This document shows positions 43,584-54,440 of a DNA stretch of 64,000 bases, one piece after another; position 1 is the first letter of the stretch; each line of letters starts with the position of its first letter. The notes under the pieces are model-generated. The model had not been told where the DNA came from and did not search any database. It saw nothing but the letters and a program-made list of their open reading frames with translations. The translations under genes and the position numbers were made by a program. The stretch lies in the NCBI GenBank assembly GCA_902584995.1, contig CACICF010000005.1, positions 1 through 64,000 of the forward strand, read 5' to 3'. Source of the DNA: an uncultured Pelagibacteraceae bacterium (GTDB lineage Bacteria; Pseudomonadota; Alphaproteobacteria; Pelagibacterales; Pelagibacteraceae).

Positions 43584-44195
43584 CTATCTAAGATTTCTAC
43601 AAATTATAAAATTTTCTTTAGAGTCTTTTCTGCTTGAGGGTGGCTTAAAAATGTTTACTTCTTTAAATGATTTCTTTCCAAGTGCGACAATCTCGTTAAA
43701 TGTTGATCCCATAAAGATTTTAGAGACAAAGCTTCCTTTTTTATTAAGGAATTCACAAGCAAAATTAATTGCTTCTATACATAGTTCTCCCGTAACTAAT
43801 GAGTCTACACTTTTATTTCCAGTTGTATTTACTGCCATATCAGAAATTATGAGATCTACTTTTTTTTCAAAATACTTTTGTATTTTTAGTTTTTGATGCT
43901 CTTCTGTAAAATCTCCTTTTATATGTATTGAATTCTTGATTGGTTCAATTTCTTTCAAATCAATTGAAATTATTTTTGAATCATTGAAATTTCTAGAAAT
44001 ATATTGAGACCAACTCCCAGGTGCAGCACCTAAATCTACTATCAAAGAATTATTTTTGATTAATTTAAATTTATCGTTAATTTCCTGTAATTTGTATACT
44101 GCTCTTGATCTATATCCTTCTAATTTTGATTTTTTTACGTAGATATCTCTTTTTTGTTTGATGATCCAATTTTTAGAAAATTTATTTTTTTTCAA
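43584..44195 (-). CDS. rlmE: 23S rRNA (uridine-2'-O)-methyltransferase RlmE
   Basis: Methylates U2552 in the ribosomal A-loop. 203 residues; the SAM site is VDLGAAPGSWSQY, and the K-D-K-E tetrad is present as Lys in SRAVYKL, Asp in ISDMAVN, Lys in FVSKIFMG and Glu in DSKENF. The start is TTG at 44195, directly after the upstream stop; no in-frame ATG is available without losing the conserved N-terminus. Confidence 0.92.
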   Translation of the reverse strand: MKKNKFSKNWIIKQKRDIYVKKSKLEGYRSRAVYKLQEINDKFKLIKNNSLIVDLGAAPGSWSQYISRNFNDSKIISIDLKEIEPIKNSIHIKGDFTEEHQKLKIQKYFEKKVDLIISDMAVNTTGNKSVDSLVTGELCIEAINFACEFLNKKGSFVSKIFMGSTFNEIVALGKKSFKEVNIFKPPSSRKDSKENFIICRNLR

Positions 44196-45095
44196 TTAAT
44201 TCTCAAACCTTAATGACTTTTCAATTATATCTCCATCTAATGTTTTAATTTTAGAAATATAATTTTTATCGTTTCTTATTTGATCATTATTTTTTCCTGC
44301 TAAGTGGATAATACCAATTTCATGATTTGGTAAATATGGTTCTACAAAAGTATTTTGTTTCTTATCAAATTTTAACGACTCAATAAGGGTCCAATTACAA
44401 TAAGCTGGTAAAATTTCTACATCTAAATTATCTGAATATATTGTAATGTTCATAGCTATTTGCTCCGATCCCCAGATTCTTCCTGAAGATAATGCTTTTC
44501 TCAAATTTTTTTGCCAAACTTCCCAATGTGGAGCATTTTTTTCTAAACAAAATAATCCAATATTTAAATGGGGTTTAAGTGCGACTTCTCTTGCAACTTT
44601 TTCTGAAAATCCTGAAGATTTGGCATGTTTATAATTTTGTGATTTTATTCTTGCAAAACTTCCAAATACCCACTCGGCTCTTAAAACTCTTCCATAAGAT
44701 CTATCGGCTGATGTTGCTATTGCTAATTTTTTATTTTCACATCCTTTAAAATAAAGATCAATTGCATACCATGAATTGACCCAAGCATCTGCATCTATCC
44801 ATAAGTATTTTTTATATCCAGGAAAATAATTAGGTAAAAATGCTCTAGATACTTGACTTTTTAACCACTCTCTACCTTTAACTTTGGAATTAGGAACCTC
44901 AATATCCCACTCTGCTTTTTTTATTTGAAATACTTTTTTTTCTAATATTTTTATTTGATCTTCAGTCAGTCCTGCATCCATTATACAAATATCAAGATTT
45001 TTACTTTGGTCAAATCTAATTAAAGAATCAATCAATTCGTTTAATAGATTGAAATAATTTGAATCTGCTAAGGAGATTATTGTATTTTCCTTCAT
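44196..45095 (-). CDS. Glycosyltransferase-like protein (GT8-like fold)
   Basis: A 299-residue protein with a nucleotide-sugar-transferase pattern: TIISLADSNYFNLLNELIDS at the N-terminus (cited as SLADSNYFNLLNELI), a DxD-type metal motif in YLWIDADAWV, LNIGLFCLEKNAPHW, and GSEQIAMNITIY. This resembles GT8 family enzymes. No signal peptide. It lies directly between pssA and rlmE (0-1 base gaps). The sugar and acceptor are unknown; an envelope role would fit the pssA-psd neighbours. Confidence 0.65.
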   Translation of the reverse strand: MKENTIISLADSNYFNLLNELIDSLIRFDQSKNLDICIMDAGLTEDQIKILEKKVFQIKKAEWDIEVPNSKVKGREWLKSQVSRAFLPNYFPGYKKYLWIDADAWVNSWYAIDLYFKGCENKKLAIATSADRSYGRVLRAEWVFGSFARIKSQNYKHAKSSGFSEKVAREVALKPHLNIGLFCLEKNAPHWEVWQKNLRKALSSGRIWGSEQIAMNITIYSDNLDVEILPAYCNWTLIESLKFDKKQNTFVEPYLPNHEIGIIHLAGKNNDQIRNDKNYISKIKTLDGDIIEKSLRFEN

Positions 45096-45893
45096 TTATA
45101 GTACATCTTCATGATGATCTGTATCATCCATGATATTTTTATGATTTTTTTTAATCATGAAATAATGCATCGAACTTATTGGCACCATTAGCAAATATAT
45201 TAATCCTGAAACAATAATTGCATTAAATGTATAAACTAATATTAAACCAAAGTATAAAATGATACCAAATAACAAAAAAATTGAAGCACTTCTTGGAACA
45301 GCTATTCTTTTAAATGAATAAGTAGGTATTTTGCTTATTAGTAATATTGAAACAATTATAAACATAATAGGAACAATAACTTGATAATTAAAATTTAAAA
45401 ATTCAAATTCACTAATACTTAAAATTAGAGGCATTAAAACTAAAACTCCACCGGCTGGTGAAGGTATCCCTTCAAAAAAATTATCCTTCCATGAACTCTC
45501 TTCATTTGATGAAACATTAAATCTTGCAAGTCTTAACGCAACACAAACAACATAAATTAAAGAAATTAACCATCCAATTCTACCTGTTTCAGATAATGCC
45601 CAAAAATACATTATAAAAGCTGGAGCCACACCAAAACTAATTACATCAGTGAGTGAGTCTAGTTCTTTACCTACTTTAGAAGTCCCTTTAATTAATCTTG
45701 CAATTCTTCCATCTAAACCATCAATAATCGCGGCAATAATTACTGCTATAATTGATAATTCAAATTTTCCATCAAATGCAAATTTGATTGATGTTAATCC
45801 AATACAAACACCGATAAGCGTCAAAATGTTTGGCAGAATAACTCTGGTCTTTTTATTAGAAACTAATTTAATATCTTTATTCTGAGACTGCAT
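45096..45893 (-). CDS. pssA: CDP-diacylglycerol-serine O-phosphatidyltransferase
   Basis: Makes phosphatidylserine in the inner membrane. The CDP-alcohol phosphotransferase motif is complete: Asp-Gly-x2-Ala-Arg-x8-Gly-x3-Asp-x3-Asp in DGRIARLIKGTSKVG and KELDSLTD. About eight helices follow and precede. I choose ATG 45893 (start MQSQNKDIKL), four bases after the psd stop; a TTG at 45911 would overlap psd. With psd it makes phosphatidylethanolamine. Confidence 0.93.
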   Translation of the reverse strand: MQSQNKDIKLVSNKKTRVILPNILTLIGVCIGLTSIKFAFDGKFELSIIAVIIAAIIDGLDGRIARLIKGTSKVGKELDSLTDVISFGVAPAFIMYFWALSETGRIGWLISLIYVVCVALRLARFNVSSNEESSWKDNFFEGIPSPAGGVLVLMPLILSISEFEFLNFNYQVIVPIMFIIVSILLISKIPTYSFKRIAVPRSASIFLLFGIILYFGLILVYTFNAIIVSGLIYLLMVPISSMHYFMIKKNHKNIMDDTDHHEDVL

Positions 45894-45897
45894 AAAA

Positions 45898-46542
45898 CTA
45901 TTTTTTTGCAATTAAAGTTTCACCCGCTATTGTTTTTTGGTCAACTTTTATTAAGGGTGTATAGTCTTCAAAATACATATCTGCTCTGCTTCCGAATCTG
46001 ATCATTCCAATTCTTGAGCCTTGGTCTACAAGCTCATCTTTAGAAACCTCAGTCACAATTCTTCTTGCAACAAGCCCTGCTATTTGAACAACAATTATAT
46101 CTTTTCCATCAGAGTTTCTTATTCTGTAGTAGTTTCTCTCATTATCTTCGCTTGCCTTATCTAATGATGCATTAAAAAATTTTCCTGGTTTGTAAAGTAT
46201 TTCAGATATTGCTCCAGAACATGGTGATCTATTAACATGGCAATCAAATACATCCATAAAAATACTTACTTTTTTCATTTGTTTATTTTCTAAACCAAGT
46301 TCTTTTGGGCCATTGGTATCTTTTACTTGCAGAACAACACCATCAGCTGGACTAGTTAGATAATTATCATCTCCAATCGATGTTCTTTCAGGATCGCGAA
46401 AAAAATAGTAACACCAAATCGTTAGAAGCAAACCGATAAAGCCAAGAAAACCATTTATGAAATAAAGAATTATAGTTGCGATTGCAAAAATAATAATAAA
46501 TTTGTATCCTTCATTATGTAATTTTGGAAAAACCTTATTCAT
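45898..46542 (-). CDS. psd: Phosphatidylserine decarboxylase (short form)
   Basis: Decarboxylates phosphatidylserine to phosphatidylethanolamine. 214 residues, the short alphaproteobacterial/archaeal-type form. Two N-terminal helices (about 13-45) are followed by YYFFRDPERTS, SPADGVV and the self-cleavage site Gly184-Ser185 (RFGSRADM) that yields the pyruvoyl group. Precedes pssA by four bases, so substrate and product enzymes are co-transcribed. Confidence 0.95.
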   Translation of the reverse strand: MNKVFPKLHNEGYKFIIIFAIATIILYFINGFLGFIGLLLTIWCYYFFRDPERTSIGDDNYLTSPADGVVLQVKDTNGPKELGLENKQMKKVSIFMDVFDCHVNRSPCSGAISEILYKPGKFFNASLDKASEDNERNYYRIRNSDGKDIIVVQIAGLVARRIVTEVSKDELVDQGSRIGMIRFGSRADMYFEDYTPLIKVDQKTIAGETLIAKK

Positions 46543-46620
46543 GACAATCCTATAATTGATAATTTTGAATTAATATGTATACAAAAAAGATAAATTCAAC
46601 TATTAAGATACATCAAATAA

Positions 46621-47835
46621 ATGAGTAAAATTAAGGTTAAAAATCCCATTGTAGAGCTTGATGGTGATGAAATGACTAGAGTCATATGGGACTTCATTAA
46701 AAATAAGCTAATCCTAACTTACCTTGATCTAAAAATTGAATACTACGATTTAGGAATGGAAAGTAGGGATAAGACTGAAGATAAAATCACGATAGAATGT
46801 GCTAATGCAATTAAAAAAAATGGTGTTGGCATCAAATGCGCAACCATCACACCAGATGAAGCTAGAGTAAAAGAATTTAATCTAAAAAAAATGTGGAGAT
46901 CGCCAAATGGAACAATAAGAAATATTATTGGAGGAACAGTTTTTAGAGAACCTATCATTTGTAAAAATATACCAAAACTTGTCCCATCTTGGACTGATCC
47001 GTTAATTATTGGAAGACATGCTTTTGGTGATCAATACAGAGCAACAGATTTTACAGTTCCAGGTAAAGGTAAATTAGAAATCAAATGGACTGCTGAAGAT
47101 GGAACAGATGAAAGAAAGTATGAAGTATTCAACTTTCCTGGTCCAGGGATTGCTTTATCTATGTATAACTTAGATAAATCAATAGAAGATTTTGCAAGAT
47201 CTTGCTTCAACTATGGTTTAATAAAAAAATGGCCCGTATATCTATCTACAAAGAATACAATTTTGAAAAGATATGATGGAAGATTTAAAGATATCTTCCA
47301 AGAAATTTTTGAAAAAGAATTTAGAGATAAGTTTGAAAAAAATAAAATTATTTATGAACATAGATTAATTGATGATATGGTGGCATGTGCAATGAAATGG
47401 CATGGTAAATATATTTGGGCTTGTAAAAATTATGATGGAGATGTTCAATCAGATACTGTTGCTCAAGGGTATGGATCATTAGGTTTAATGACAAGTGTAC
47501 TCCTTGCTCCAGATGGAAAAACAATGGAAGCAGAGGCTGCTCATGGTACAGTGACAAGACATTTTAGAATGCATCAACAAGGAAAAGAAACCTCGACAAA
47601 TCCTATTGCTTCTATTTTTGCCTGGACAAGAGGTTTAGCTCACAGAGGAAAACTAGATGGAAATGAAGAATTGATAAAATTTGCAGAAACCCTTGAAACA
47701 GTGTGTGTAGATTGCGTTGAAGAGGGTTCTATGACAAAGGACTTAGCTATTTTAATAGGTCCTTCAACCAAGTATCTTACTACCAATCAATTCTTAGATA
47801 CAATTGACGGTAAGTTGAGACAAAAATTAAATTAA
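46621..47835 (+). CDS. icd: Isocitrate dehydrogenase (NADP, homodimeric eukaryote-like type)
   Basis: TCA-cycle oxidation of isocitrate to 2-oxoglutarate with NADPH formation. 404 residues; [45 protein letters not shown] and [14 protein letters not shown] are those of the type II (eukaryote-like) enzyme. The 3' end overlaps alaS by nine bases (convergent). A 78-base gap to the divergent psd gene probably holds both promoters. Confidence 0.97.
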   Translation: MSKIKVKNPIVELDGDEMTRVIWDFIKNKLILTYLDLKIEYYDLGMESRDKTEDKITIECANAIKKNGVGIKCATITPDEARVKEFNLKKMWRSPNGTIRNIIGGTVFREPIICKNIPKLVPSWTDPLIIGRHAFGDQYRATDFTVPGKGKLEIKWTAEDGTDERKYEVFNFPGPGIALSMYNLDKSIEDFARSCFNYGLIKKWPVYLSTKNTILKRYDGRFKDIFQEIFEKEFRDKFEKNKIIYEHRLIDDMVACAMKWHGKYIWACKNYDGDVQSDTVAQGYGSLGLMTSVLLAPDGKTMEAEAAHGTVTRHFRMHQQGKETSTNPIASIFAWTRGLAHRGKLDGNEELIKFAETLETVCVDCVEEGSMTKDLAILIGPSTKYLTTNQFLDTIDGKLRQKLN

Positions 47836-50490
47836 AGTAATCATTTTTTCAAAAGCTTCATCAATTTTTTCATTAAATTGTCCGCCAGCCTGTGCAAAAT
47901 CTTTTCTACCACCACCACCTTTACCGCCTATTACTTCAGAGCCTATTTTTGCAAATTTAACAGCGTCATATTTATCAATCAATTCTTCTGTTACACCAAC
48001 TGCAAGACCCACTTTTCCTTCAAGACTTGCAAATACAATAATTATTCCATTTTTTAATTCTTTTTTTCCTATATCTACTAATTTTCTAAGTTCTTTTGGT
48101 GGAAGACCCTTAACTTTTTGAAATCTAATATTGATATTTTTAATTTTCTTATTTTGAATTTTATTTAAAGATTTATCATTTAAAATTGAGCCAAATTTTA
48201 ATTGCTCTAATTGTTTTGATAAATCTTTAATTAAGTTTTTATTATCCTCATTTTCTAAATTTGGTTTACCACCTAAGTTAATAATTTTTTTTGATAGTTC
48301 GTTAATCAATTCCTCATCCTTTTGTGCAGATAGATCAGATAATTTTTCTTTATTTTGAAGAAAATTATTTAATTGATTATCTCTAAGGGCTTCAACTCTT
48401 CTTACACCAGCAGCTATAGATGACTGGCTTATAATTTTGAATTTTCCAATGTCACCGGTATTTCTCACGTGAGTCCCTCCACATAATTCTGTTGAAAAAT
48501 AGTTTTCATTTTCATCACCCATAGACAAAACTCTTACCTCTTCTCCATATTTTTCTCCAAATAGTGCAAGTGCTCCATTATCAACTGCTTCTTTAGGGGT
48601 CATTATTCTTGTTCTGACTTCAGATTTTCTCTCTACCATCGAATTTACATGACTTTCAATTTTTTCAATCTCTTGTTCAGAAATTGGTTTCATGTGACTA
48701 AAATCAAATCTTAGTCTGTCTGGTGCAACCAGTGATCCCTTTTGAGTAACGTGTGTACCTAATACTCTTCTAAGCGACTCATGTAGAAGGTGGGTTGCTG
48801 AATGATATGCCCTTATATTATTTCGTCTCTCAACGTCAATTTTCATTTCAACATTATCTTTAATTTTTATACTTCCAGATTTAACTTTTCCATAATGTAC
48901 AAATAGATCTCCTAATTTTTTTTGCACATCAGATATCTCAAATTTGAAATCACTAGAAATTATTTCTCCAGTATCCCCAACTTGTCCACCAGATTCACCA
49001 TAAAAAGGGGTTTGGTTGACAATAATAATTCCCTCATCATTTTCTCTAAGCTCATCTACCTCTTTATTATCTTTTAATAATGAAAGAATAATACCCTCGG
49101 CCTGATCTGTCTCATATCCCAAGAACTCAGAGGATCCTAATCTATCTTTAATTGAAAACCATATGTCATCAACAGCACTATCTCCTGATCCTTTCCAATT
49201 TTTCTTGGCTAGTTCTTTGCTTTCTTTCATTAAACTCTGAAATTTTTTTATATCTATTGTTAAAGATTTATTTTTTAAGATATCTTGGGTGAGATCAAGA
49301 GGAAAACCATAGGTATCATATAATTTGAAGGCAACTTCTCCAGGCAATATTTTATCTATCTTTTCTATTTCATCATTTAAAATTTTAATACCTCTATCTA
49401 ATAATACTAAAAATTTCTCTTCCTCCATCTTTAAAGTTTCGTTTATTAAAGACTCTGCTCTTTCTATTTCTGAATAATTTCCTTTCATCTCGTCTTTAAG
49501 AGTTTTAAATATGTTATAAAAAATAGGTTCTTTCGAACCAAGTAAATGAGAATGTCTCATTCCTCTTCTCATTATTCTTCTCAAAACATAACCTCTGCCT
49601 TCATTTGAAGGTAAGACTCCTTCAGCAATTAAAAAAGAACTTGCTCGCAAATGATCAGCAATTACTCTAAAGCTTGCTAAATTGTCATCGTTTGGTTTAA
49701 CTTTTAAAATCTCTGCTGCTGAATTAATTATTTTTTTAAAATGGTCAGTTTCGTAATTATCATGAGTTCCTTGAAGTAATGCAGCAATCCTTTCAAGACC
49801 CATACCTGTATCGACTGAAGGTTTTGGTAGATCTATTCTTTTATCTTTTGAAATCTGTTCGAATTGCATAAAGACCAAATTCCAAATTTCTATGTATCTA
49901 TCGCCATCCTCATTTTTTGTTCCTGGCAAGCCACCTTCAAGGTGCTCTCCATGATCATAAAAGATTTCAGAACATGGCCCACATGGTCCTGTTTCTCCCA
50001 TTGACCAAAAATTATCTGAAGTTGCTATTCTAATAATTCTATCTTCACTCAAACCTGCAATTTTTTTCCAATAATTAAATGCTTCATCATCTTCGTGGAA
50101 CACTGTTACATACAGTCTATTTTTGTCTAAACCAAAGTCCTTGGTTATTAAATTCCAAGCAAGCTCAATAGCTCTCTCTTTAAAGTAATCTCCAAAAGAA
50201 AAATTACCCAGCATTTCAAAAAATGTATGGTGTCTTGGAGTGTAACCTACATTTTCTAGGTCGTTATGTTTTCCACCTGCTCTTACACATTTTTGTGAGG
50301 TTGTGGCTCTTAGATAATCTCTCTTTTCTAACCCAGTAAAAACATTTTTAAATTGAACCATCCCCGAATTTGCAAACATCAATGTTGGATCGTTATTTGG
50401 AACCAGATTGCTAGACTCAACTATTTTATGATCGTTTTTCTCAAAATAACCTAAGAATGCTGATCTAATTTCATTTAGTGTTTTGGCCAT
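47827..50490 (-). CDS. alaS: Alanyl-tRNA synthetase
   Basis: Full-length (887 residues). N-terminal class II catalytic core ([17 protein letters not shown]), tRNA-binding helices, an editing domain with the zinc motif His-x3-His ([10 protein letters not shown]) and Cys-x3-His (LCGGTHVRN), and the C-Ala/DHHA1 domain ending in [16 protein letters not shown]. Lies downstream of recA on the same strand, the usual alphaproteobacterial order, separated by a terminator. Confidence 0.97.
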   Translation of the reverse strand: MAKTLNEIRSAFLGYFEKNDHKIVESSNLVPNNDPTLMFANSGMVQFKNVFTGLEKRDYLRATTSQKCVRAGGKHNDLENVGYTPRHHTFFEMLGNFSFGDYFKERAIELAWNLITKDFGLDKNRLYVTVFHEDDEAFNYWKKIAGLSEDRIIRIATSDNFWSMGETGPCGPCSEIFYDHGEHLEGGLPGTKNEDGDRYIEIWNLVFMQFEQISKDKRIDLPKPSVDTGMGLERIAALLQGTHDNYETDHFKKIINSAAEILKVKPNDDNLASFRVIADHLRASSFLIAEGVLPSNEGRGYVLRRIMRRGMRHSHLLGSKEPIFYNIFKTLKDEMKGNYSEIERAESLINETLKMEEEKFLVLLDRGIKILNDEIEKIDKILPGEVAFKLYDTYGFPLDLTQDILKNKSLTIDIKKFQSLMKESKELAKKNWKGSGDSAVDDIWFSIKDRLGSSEFLGYETDQAEGIILSLLKDNKEVDELRENDEGIIIVNQTPFYGESGGQVGDTGEIISSDFKFEISDVQKKLGDLFVHYGKVKSGSIKIKDNVEMKIDVERRNNIRAYHSATHLLHESLRRVLGTHVTQKGSLVAPDRLRFDFSHMKPISEQEIEKIESHVNSMVERKSEVRTRIMTPKEAVDNGALALFGEKYGEEVRVLSMGDENENYFSTELCGGTHVRNTGDIGKFKIISQSSIAAGVRRVEALRDNQLNNFLQNKEKLSDLSAQKDEELINELSKKIINLGGKPNLENEDNKNLIKDLSKQLEQLKFGSILNDKSLNKIQNKKIKNINIRFQKVKGLPPKELRKLVDIGKKELKNGIIIVFASLEGKVGLAVGVTEELIDKYDAVKFAKIGSEVIGGKGGGGRKDFAQAGGQFNEKIDEAFEKMITLI

Positions 50491-50539
50491 ATATTCTCAA
50501 AATACAGCATTTTTATATGATGTCTACACTTCTGGAGGG

Positions 50540-50567
50540 AAAAAGGCGCCAAATAGAGCGCCTTTTC
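50540..50567 (-). terminator. Intrinsic terminator downstream of recA
   Basis: A 9-bp stem (50541-50549 with 50558-50566; AAAAGGCGC/GCGCCTTTT) around an eight-base loop; read leftward it ends in a run of five T (complement of 50540-50544). It lies between the recA stop and the alaS start, so recA and alaS are likely separate transcripts. Confidence 0.85.
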
Positions 50568-50588
50568 TTAATAACTAAAAGTTATCTG

Positions 50589-51713
50589 CTAATTTTTTTT
50601 AGCTGGAACTTCTTCCTCTTTTTTTTGAGCCTCAACCTTCTCTTCGTTTAAAGGATTTCCCTCTATCTTTTTTGAAATAACGCCAGCTTTTTCTCTAATA
50701 GCCATTTCAATCTCAGCTGCAGCTTTTGGGTTTTGTTCAAGGTAAAGTTTAGCATTCTCTCTACCTTGACCAATTTTTTCTCCTTTATAAGCGTACCAAG
50801 CTCCTGATTTTTCTACAATCTCAGCTTTAGCACCAAGGTCGATTAGTTCCCCTACTTTACTAATTCCTTTTCCATACATTAAATCAAATTCAACTACTTT
50901 AAATGGTGGAGCAACTTTATTTTTAACAACTTTAACTCTTGTTGTATTTCCAATTATTTGCTCTTTGTCTTTAATTGCACCAATTCTTCTAATATCCATC
51001 CTGACTGAAGAATAGAATTTTAGAGAATTACCACCAGATGTTGTTTCTGGGCTTCCAAACATGACACCAATTTTCATTCTAATTTGGTTAATAAATATAA
51101 CCATTGTATTAGTTCTTGATATTGATCCTGTTAATTTTCTTAATGCTTGTGACATTAATCTTGCCTGAAGACCAACATGATGATCTCCCATGTCACCTTC
51201 AATTTCAGCTCTTGGTGTTAATGCAGCAACAGAATCAACAACGAGTACTGACATTGAGCCGGACTTAATTAAAGTGTCCGTAATTTCTAAAGCTTGTTCG
51301 CCTGTATCTGGTTGTGAAATAAGCAGTTCTTCAGTATTAACACCCAATTTCTTTGCATAAACTGGGTCTAATGCATGCTCTGCATCAACAAATCCACAAA
51401 TTCCACCAGCTTTTTGTGCTTCAGCGACTACTTGTAAAGCTAATGTAGTTTTTCCAGATGACTCTGGTCCATAAATTTCAATAATTCTTCCTTTTGGTAA
51501 TCCACCTATCCCAAGTGCTAGATCAAGACTTAAAGATCCCGTTGAAATAGATTCAACATCCATAGCCTTTTGCTCTCCAAGTTTCATTACAGAGCCTTTT
51601 CCAAAGCTATCTGTAATTTGGCTAATTGCTGCGTCTAACGCTTTATTTTTTTCCTTATCTTCCAAATCTTTATCTTTAGCGGTTTTCACCACTTTTAAGT
51701 TATTTTTAGTCAT
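50589..51713 (-). CDS. recA: Recombinase A
   Basis: Central strand-exchange protein and SOS co-protease. 374 residues; Walker [10 protein letters not shown] (residues 82-90), [19 protein letters not shown] and [32 protein letters not shown] (cited as [13 protein letters not shown]) match RecA loops L1/L2. The N-terminal 25 residues and the acidic/basic C-tail ([14 protein letters not shown]) are species-specific. A LexA-like box lies about 50 bases upstream, and a terminator follows. Confidence 0.98.
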   Translation of the reverse strand: MTKNNLKVVKTAKDKDLEDKEKNKALDAAISQITDSFGKGSVMKLGEQKAMDVESISTGSLSLDLALGIGGLPKGRIIEIYGPESSGKTTLALQVVAEAQKAGGICGFVDAEHALDPVYAKKLGVNTEELLISQPDTGEQALEITDTLIKSGSMSVLVVDSVAALTPRAEIEGDMGDHHVGLQARLMSQALRKLTGSISRTNTMVIFINQIRMKIGVMFGSPETTSGGNSLKFYSSVRMDIRRIGAIKDKEQIIGNTTRVKVVKNKVAPPFKVVEFDLMYGKGISKVGELIDLGAKAEIVEKSGAWYAYKGEKIGQGRENAKLYLEQNPKAAAEIEMAIREKAGVISKKIEGNPLNEEKVEAQKKEEEVPAKKN

Positions 51714-51763
51714 TTTTTGCCTCTTTTTTTACGTTTTTTAACAATCGAATCATGCAAATAAAT

Positions 51764-51778
51764 GTACACATTTTGTTC
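51764..51778 (-). promoter_or_regulatory. LexA-type SOS box upstream of recA (one mismatch)
   Basis: Read leftward the site is GAACAAAATGTGTAC: GAAC, seven bases, then GTAC in place of GAAC (alphaproteobacterial LexA consensus GAAC-N7-GAAC / GTTC-N7-GTTC). It shares GAACAAAAT with the perfect box at umuD. TTGCTA and TACATT spaced 16 bases apart on the same strand would put the box in the promoter spacer. Inference, supported by the match between the two sites. Confidence 0.7.
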
Positions 51779-51821
51779 TCATTAGCAATATCTTTTTAGA
51801 ATTAATTGAAAAAGGCTTTAT

Positions 51822-53120
51822 TTATCTAAGTTTTAGGTATTCGCTGTTTAATAAACCAGCAGCCTTTAACAATCTATATTGTGCTAATAAATAATTTCTC
51901 TCGGCCTCTGCAAGATTTATTTTTGCGTTTATTAAATTTGATCTTGATTGGAGTACATCAAAAGTTGATCTGTTTAAACCACTCTCATATTCAAAACTAA
52001 TTCCCTCATTTGCAATTTCAGCAGCCTTAACTTGAGATTGAACAGCTCTCAAAAGGCTTTTGGATGACTCTAATGTAGACCAAGCAGCGGTAACACCCTG
52101 GGTATTGTTTCTAAAAGCATTTTCAAGTAACAATTTTTTCATTCCTTTTACTTGAAGATTTTTGTTTATGTTAGATCTATTCTTTCCACCAAATTGAAAA
52201 GGCCAACTGACTGTTGCTTGAAGAACATCTTTTTCTCTCTCATCATAAGTAGCACTCAGGTCATCGGTATATGATCTTTCAAGAGAAAGTTTTGCAGTGG
52301 GTGATAAATCTGATCTTGCTATTTTTACATCTAATTCAGATTGTCCATATTCAATTTCTGCAATGATAAGATCAGGACTTTTTTGTTCTGATATTTTTTT
52401 TGCTTCAATCAAACTTGAAGGTATTGGTGCCTCTGAATTATATATTTTTTTTAATTTTTCGTTTGTATTTATTGGTCCAATTATATTTTCGTAAGCTAAT
52501 TTACTGGTTATAATATTATTTTGTGCACCGATATATCCAGCTTGTGCACCTGAAAGAGAAGATTGTGACTGTGCAAGGTCAGTTGCAGTAATTTGGGCTC
52601 TTGATAATCTAGCATTATCTATTTCAAACTGTCTTTGTAATAAATTTACATTTTCTTGATTTATATTTAATTTTTCATAAGCAAGTATTAAACCTGTATA
52701 AGCTTCGATGGCTTTCATAAAAACATCTTGTTCTTTTTTAATAAGCTTTGCCTCAGAAAGGTTGAGACCCAACTTACTTTTTTCATACTTAGTACTTCTA
52801 GCACTACCATCAATTAAAGTTTGCTCTAATTTGACTGATGAAGTCATTGTATCTGTATCTGTTATTGATGCATCAGATCCATCTTGATTTGTAAGTTCAT
52901 TTGTATTTTCAAAATTTTTAGTGCCAGACAAAGTTAATGTAGGGAAAAAATCACTTTTTGAAATATTTAAAACTTCCTTTTGAACCTCCAAGTTTTTTCT
53001 CTCAGCTTGTAACTCTAAATTATTTTGAAAAGTAATTTTTAATGCATCACTTAAAGTTGCTGCGCTAGCAGTTAGCGTTAAAGATATTAAACAAAAAGCT
53101 ACTAAATATATTTTTTTCAT
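51822..53120 (-). CDS. TolC-family outer-membrane channel protein
   Basis: A 432-residue protein with a cleavable signal peptide (about residues 1-20, LVAFCLISLTLTASA). Two homologous halves with long coiled coils (TLSDALKITFQNNLELQ, GLNRSTFDVLQSRSNLINA) and QADxxxxQ-like spacing are TolC/OEP features. It forms the outer-membrane duct for a tripartite exporter or type I secretion; the inner-membrane partners are not in the window. Overlaps the glycerate-kinase-like gene by four bases. Confidence 0.88.
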   Translation of the reverse strand: MKKIYLVAFCLISLTLTASAATLSDALKITFQNNLELQAERKNLEVQKEVLNISKSDFFPTLTLSGTKNFENTNELTNQDGSDASITDTDTMTSSVKLEQTLIDGSARSTKYEKSKLGLNLSEAKLIKKEQDVFMKAIEAYTGLILAYEKLNINQENVNLLQRQFEIDNARLSRAQITATDLAQSQSSLSGAQAGYIGAQNNIITSKLAYENIIGPINTNEKLKKIYNSEAPIPSSLIEAKKISEQKSPDLIIAEIEYGQSELDVKIARSDLSPTAKLSLERSYTDDLSATYDEREKDVLQATVSWPFQFGGKNRSNINKNLQVKGMKKLLLENAFRNNTQGVTAAWSTLESSKSLLRAVQSQVKAAEIANEGISFEYESGLNRSTFDVLQSRSNLINAKINLAEAERNYLLAQYRLLKAAGLLNSEYLKLR

Positions 53121-54043
53121 TTATTATATTTTATTGATTTAATTTGATGATTTCTATTTAAATTTAGTACAATTGAAGAATATTTTGGAGCAAATTTAAA
53201 CATATTTTGAGTAATTCTTTGATATGTCTGCATAAATTTTAATACTTCATTTTTATCCATTACTTTGCTATTTGCCTTATTTTTTGTGTTTAATTTTAAT
53301 AGTGCTTCCTGTTTAAGTCTCCAAGTTTGTAATAATTTAAAATTTCCAGCTTTTAAAAATAACAAGCAGTCTAATTTTGAAAATAGTTTTTTATATTTTT
53401 TTTCTAATTGATAATTTACAAATTTTCTCCATTTCAAATTTTTATCTTCTTTTCTCTCAAGAGAATTTATAGCTTTTTTTAAAGTTGTCTGTTTTTCTGC
53501 CCTAGCTCCTACACACCAACCCTCGAAAATTATGACATCTGGTACTCTTTTTACTAAATACCAAGACTTTTTTTTTTGTCTGTCGTCAATAGCCTTATTG
53601 AATTTAGGAATTCTGTACTTATTAAATCTTTTGCTCTTTGTTTTTTTTAAAAGATTAAACATAAATTTTACATCATGAGTTCCTGGAACTCCTCTAGTCT
53701 TTAATAGCGGATGAGTTGTTTTTGATAACTTGATTCTATCTTTTCTGGTTTTGTATAAATCATCAATAGAAATTTTAAAAACATTCAATTTAAAATATTT
53801 TGTCAGAATAATTTTTAAAATTGAACTTATAGTTGTTTTTCCGGTTCCTTGCCCTCCTGCCAAACCAATTAAATAAGGTTTAGATTTTTTTACTCTATTT
53901 GAAATCCAGAAACTTATTGGAATTAGAAAAATTTTTATCATTTTTTCTTTATTTTTAAATTTTTCTTTGGATGTTTCTTGAGATTTAATAAATTTAAAAC
54001 AATCTTTGCTTACTTTTTTATAACAATCTACAATTAGTTGCAT
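53117..54043 (-). CDS. P-loop kinase, D-glycerate 3-kinase-like
   Basis: A 308-residue kinase with Walker A GLAGGQGTGKTTI, DDLYKTRKDR, TRGVPGTHDVKF and DVIIFEGWCVGARAEK. These match the plant/fungal GLYK-type glycerate kinase family, which phosphorylates D-glycerate to 3-phosphoglycerate. RGVPGTHD is the strongest signature. The sequence is Lys-rich and about the expected length. The reaction is inferred from family, not proven. Confidence 0.8.
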   Translation of the reverse strand: MQLIVDCYKKVSKDCFKFIKSQETSKEKFKNKEKMIKIFLIPISFWISNRVKKSKPYLIGLAGGQGTGKTTISSILKIILTKYFKLNVFKISIDDLYKTRKDRIKLSKTTHPLLKTRGVPGTHDVKFMFNLLKKTKSKRFNKYRIPKFNKAIDDRQKKKSWYLVKRVPDVIIFEGWCVGARAEKQTTLKKAINSLERKEDKNLKWRKFVNYQLEKKYKKLFSKLDCLLFLKAGNFKLLQTWRLKQEALLKLNTKNKANSKVMDKNEVLKFMQTYQRITQNMFKFAPKYSSIVLNLNRNHQIKSIKYNK

Positions 54044-54051
54044 AAAAAGAT

Positions 54052-54420
54052 TTATTGTTTTTGATCAAGGGGATGGTTTTTACCATCATTTACTGGCACA
54101 TCGTCAATTTCGAATGGCTCCACACCTTCTATGCAAGCAATATTTACACCATATATTTTTGGATTGCTTCTAGGCCTGTTATGAGTATGAATTCCACAGA
54201 TAGAACAAAAATAATGCTTAGCTGTATTAGTATAAAACTGATAAAGTGTTAACTTATCCTCTCCTTTTGTAAGTTTAAAATCATCAGGACCAAGCACTCC
54301 TATAATGTAACCTTTCTTTTTACAAATTGAACAATTACAACGCATGATTTTTTCAACACCACCTATAGGAATTTTAACTTCGGCTTCAATTGCTCCACAG
54401 TGACAAGTTAATTTTTTCAT
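54052..54420 (-). CDS. GFA family zinc-binding protein
   Basis: A 122-residue protein of the glutathione-dependent formaldehyde-activating (Gfa/CENP-V) fold. Zinc ligands appear as TCHCGAIE, RCNCSICKKKG and YFCSICGIH. Many members do not act on formaldehyde, so function is open. Tandem with a second GFA gene (21 bases apart), the two sharing only low similarity. Confidence 0.87.
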   Translation of the reverse strand: MKKLTCHCGAIEAEVKIPIGGVEKIMRCNCSICKKKGYIIGVLGPDDFKLTKGEDKLTLYQFYTNTAKHYFCSICGIHTHNRPRSNPKIYGVNIACIEGVEPFEIDDVPVNDGKNHPLDQKQ

Positions 54421-54440
54421 ATTTTAATCTCCTATTAAAA

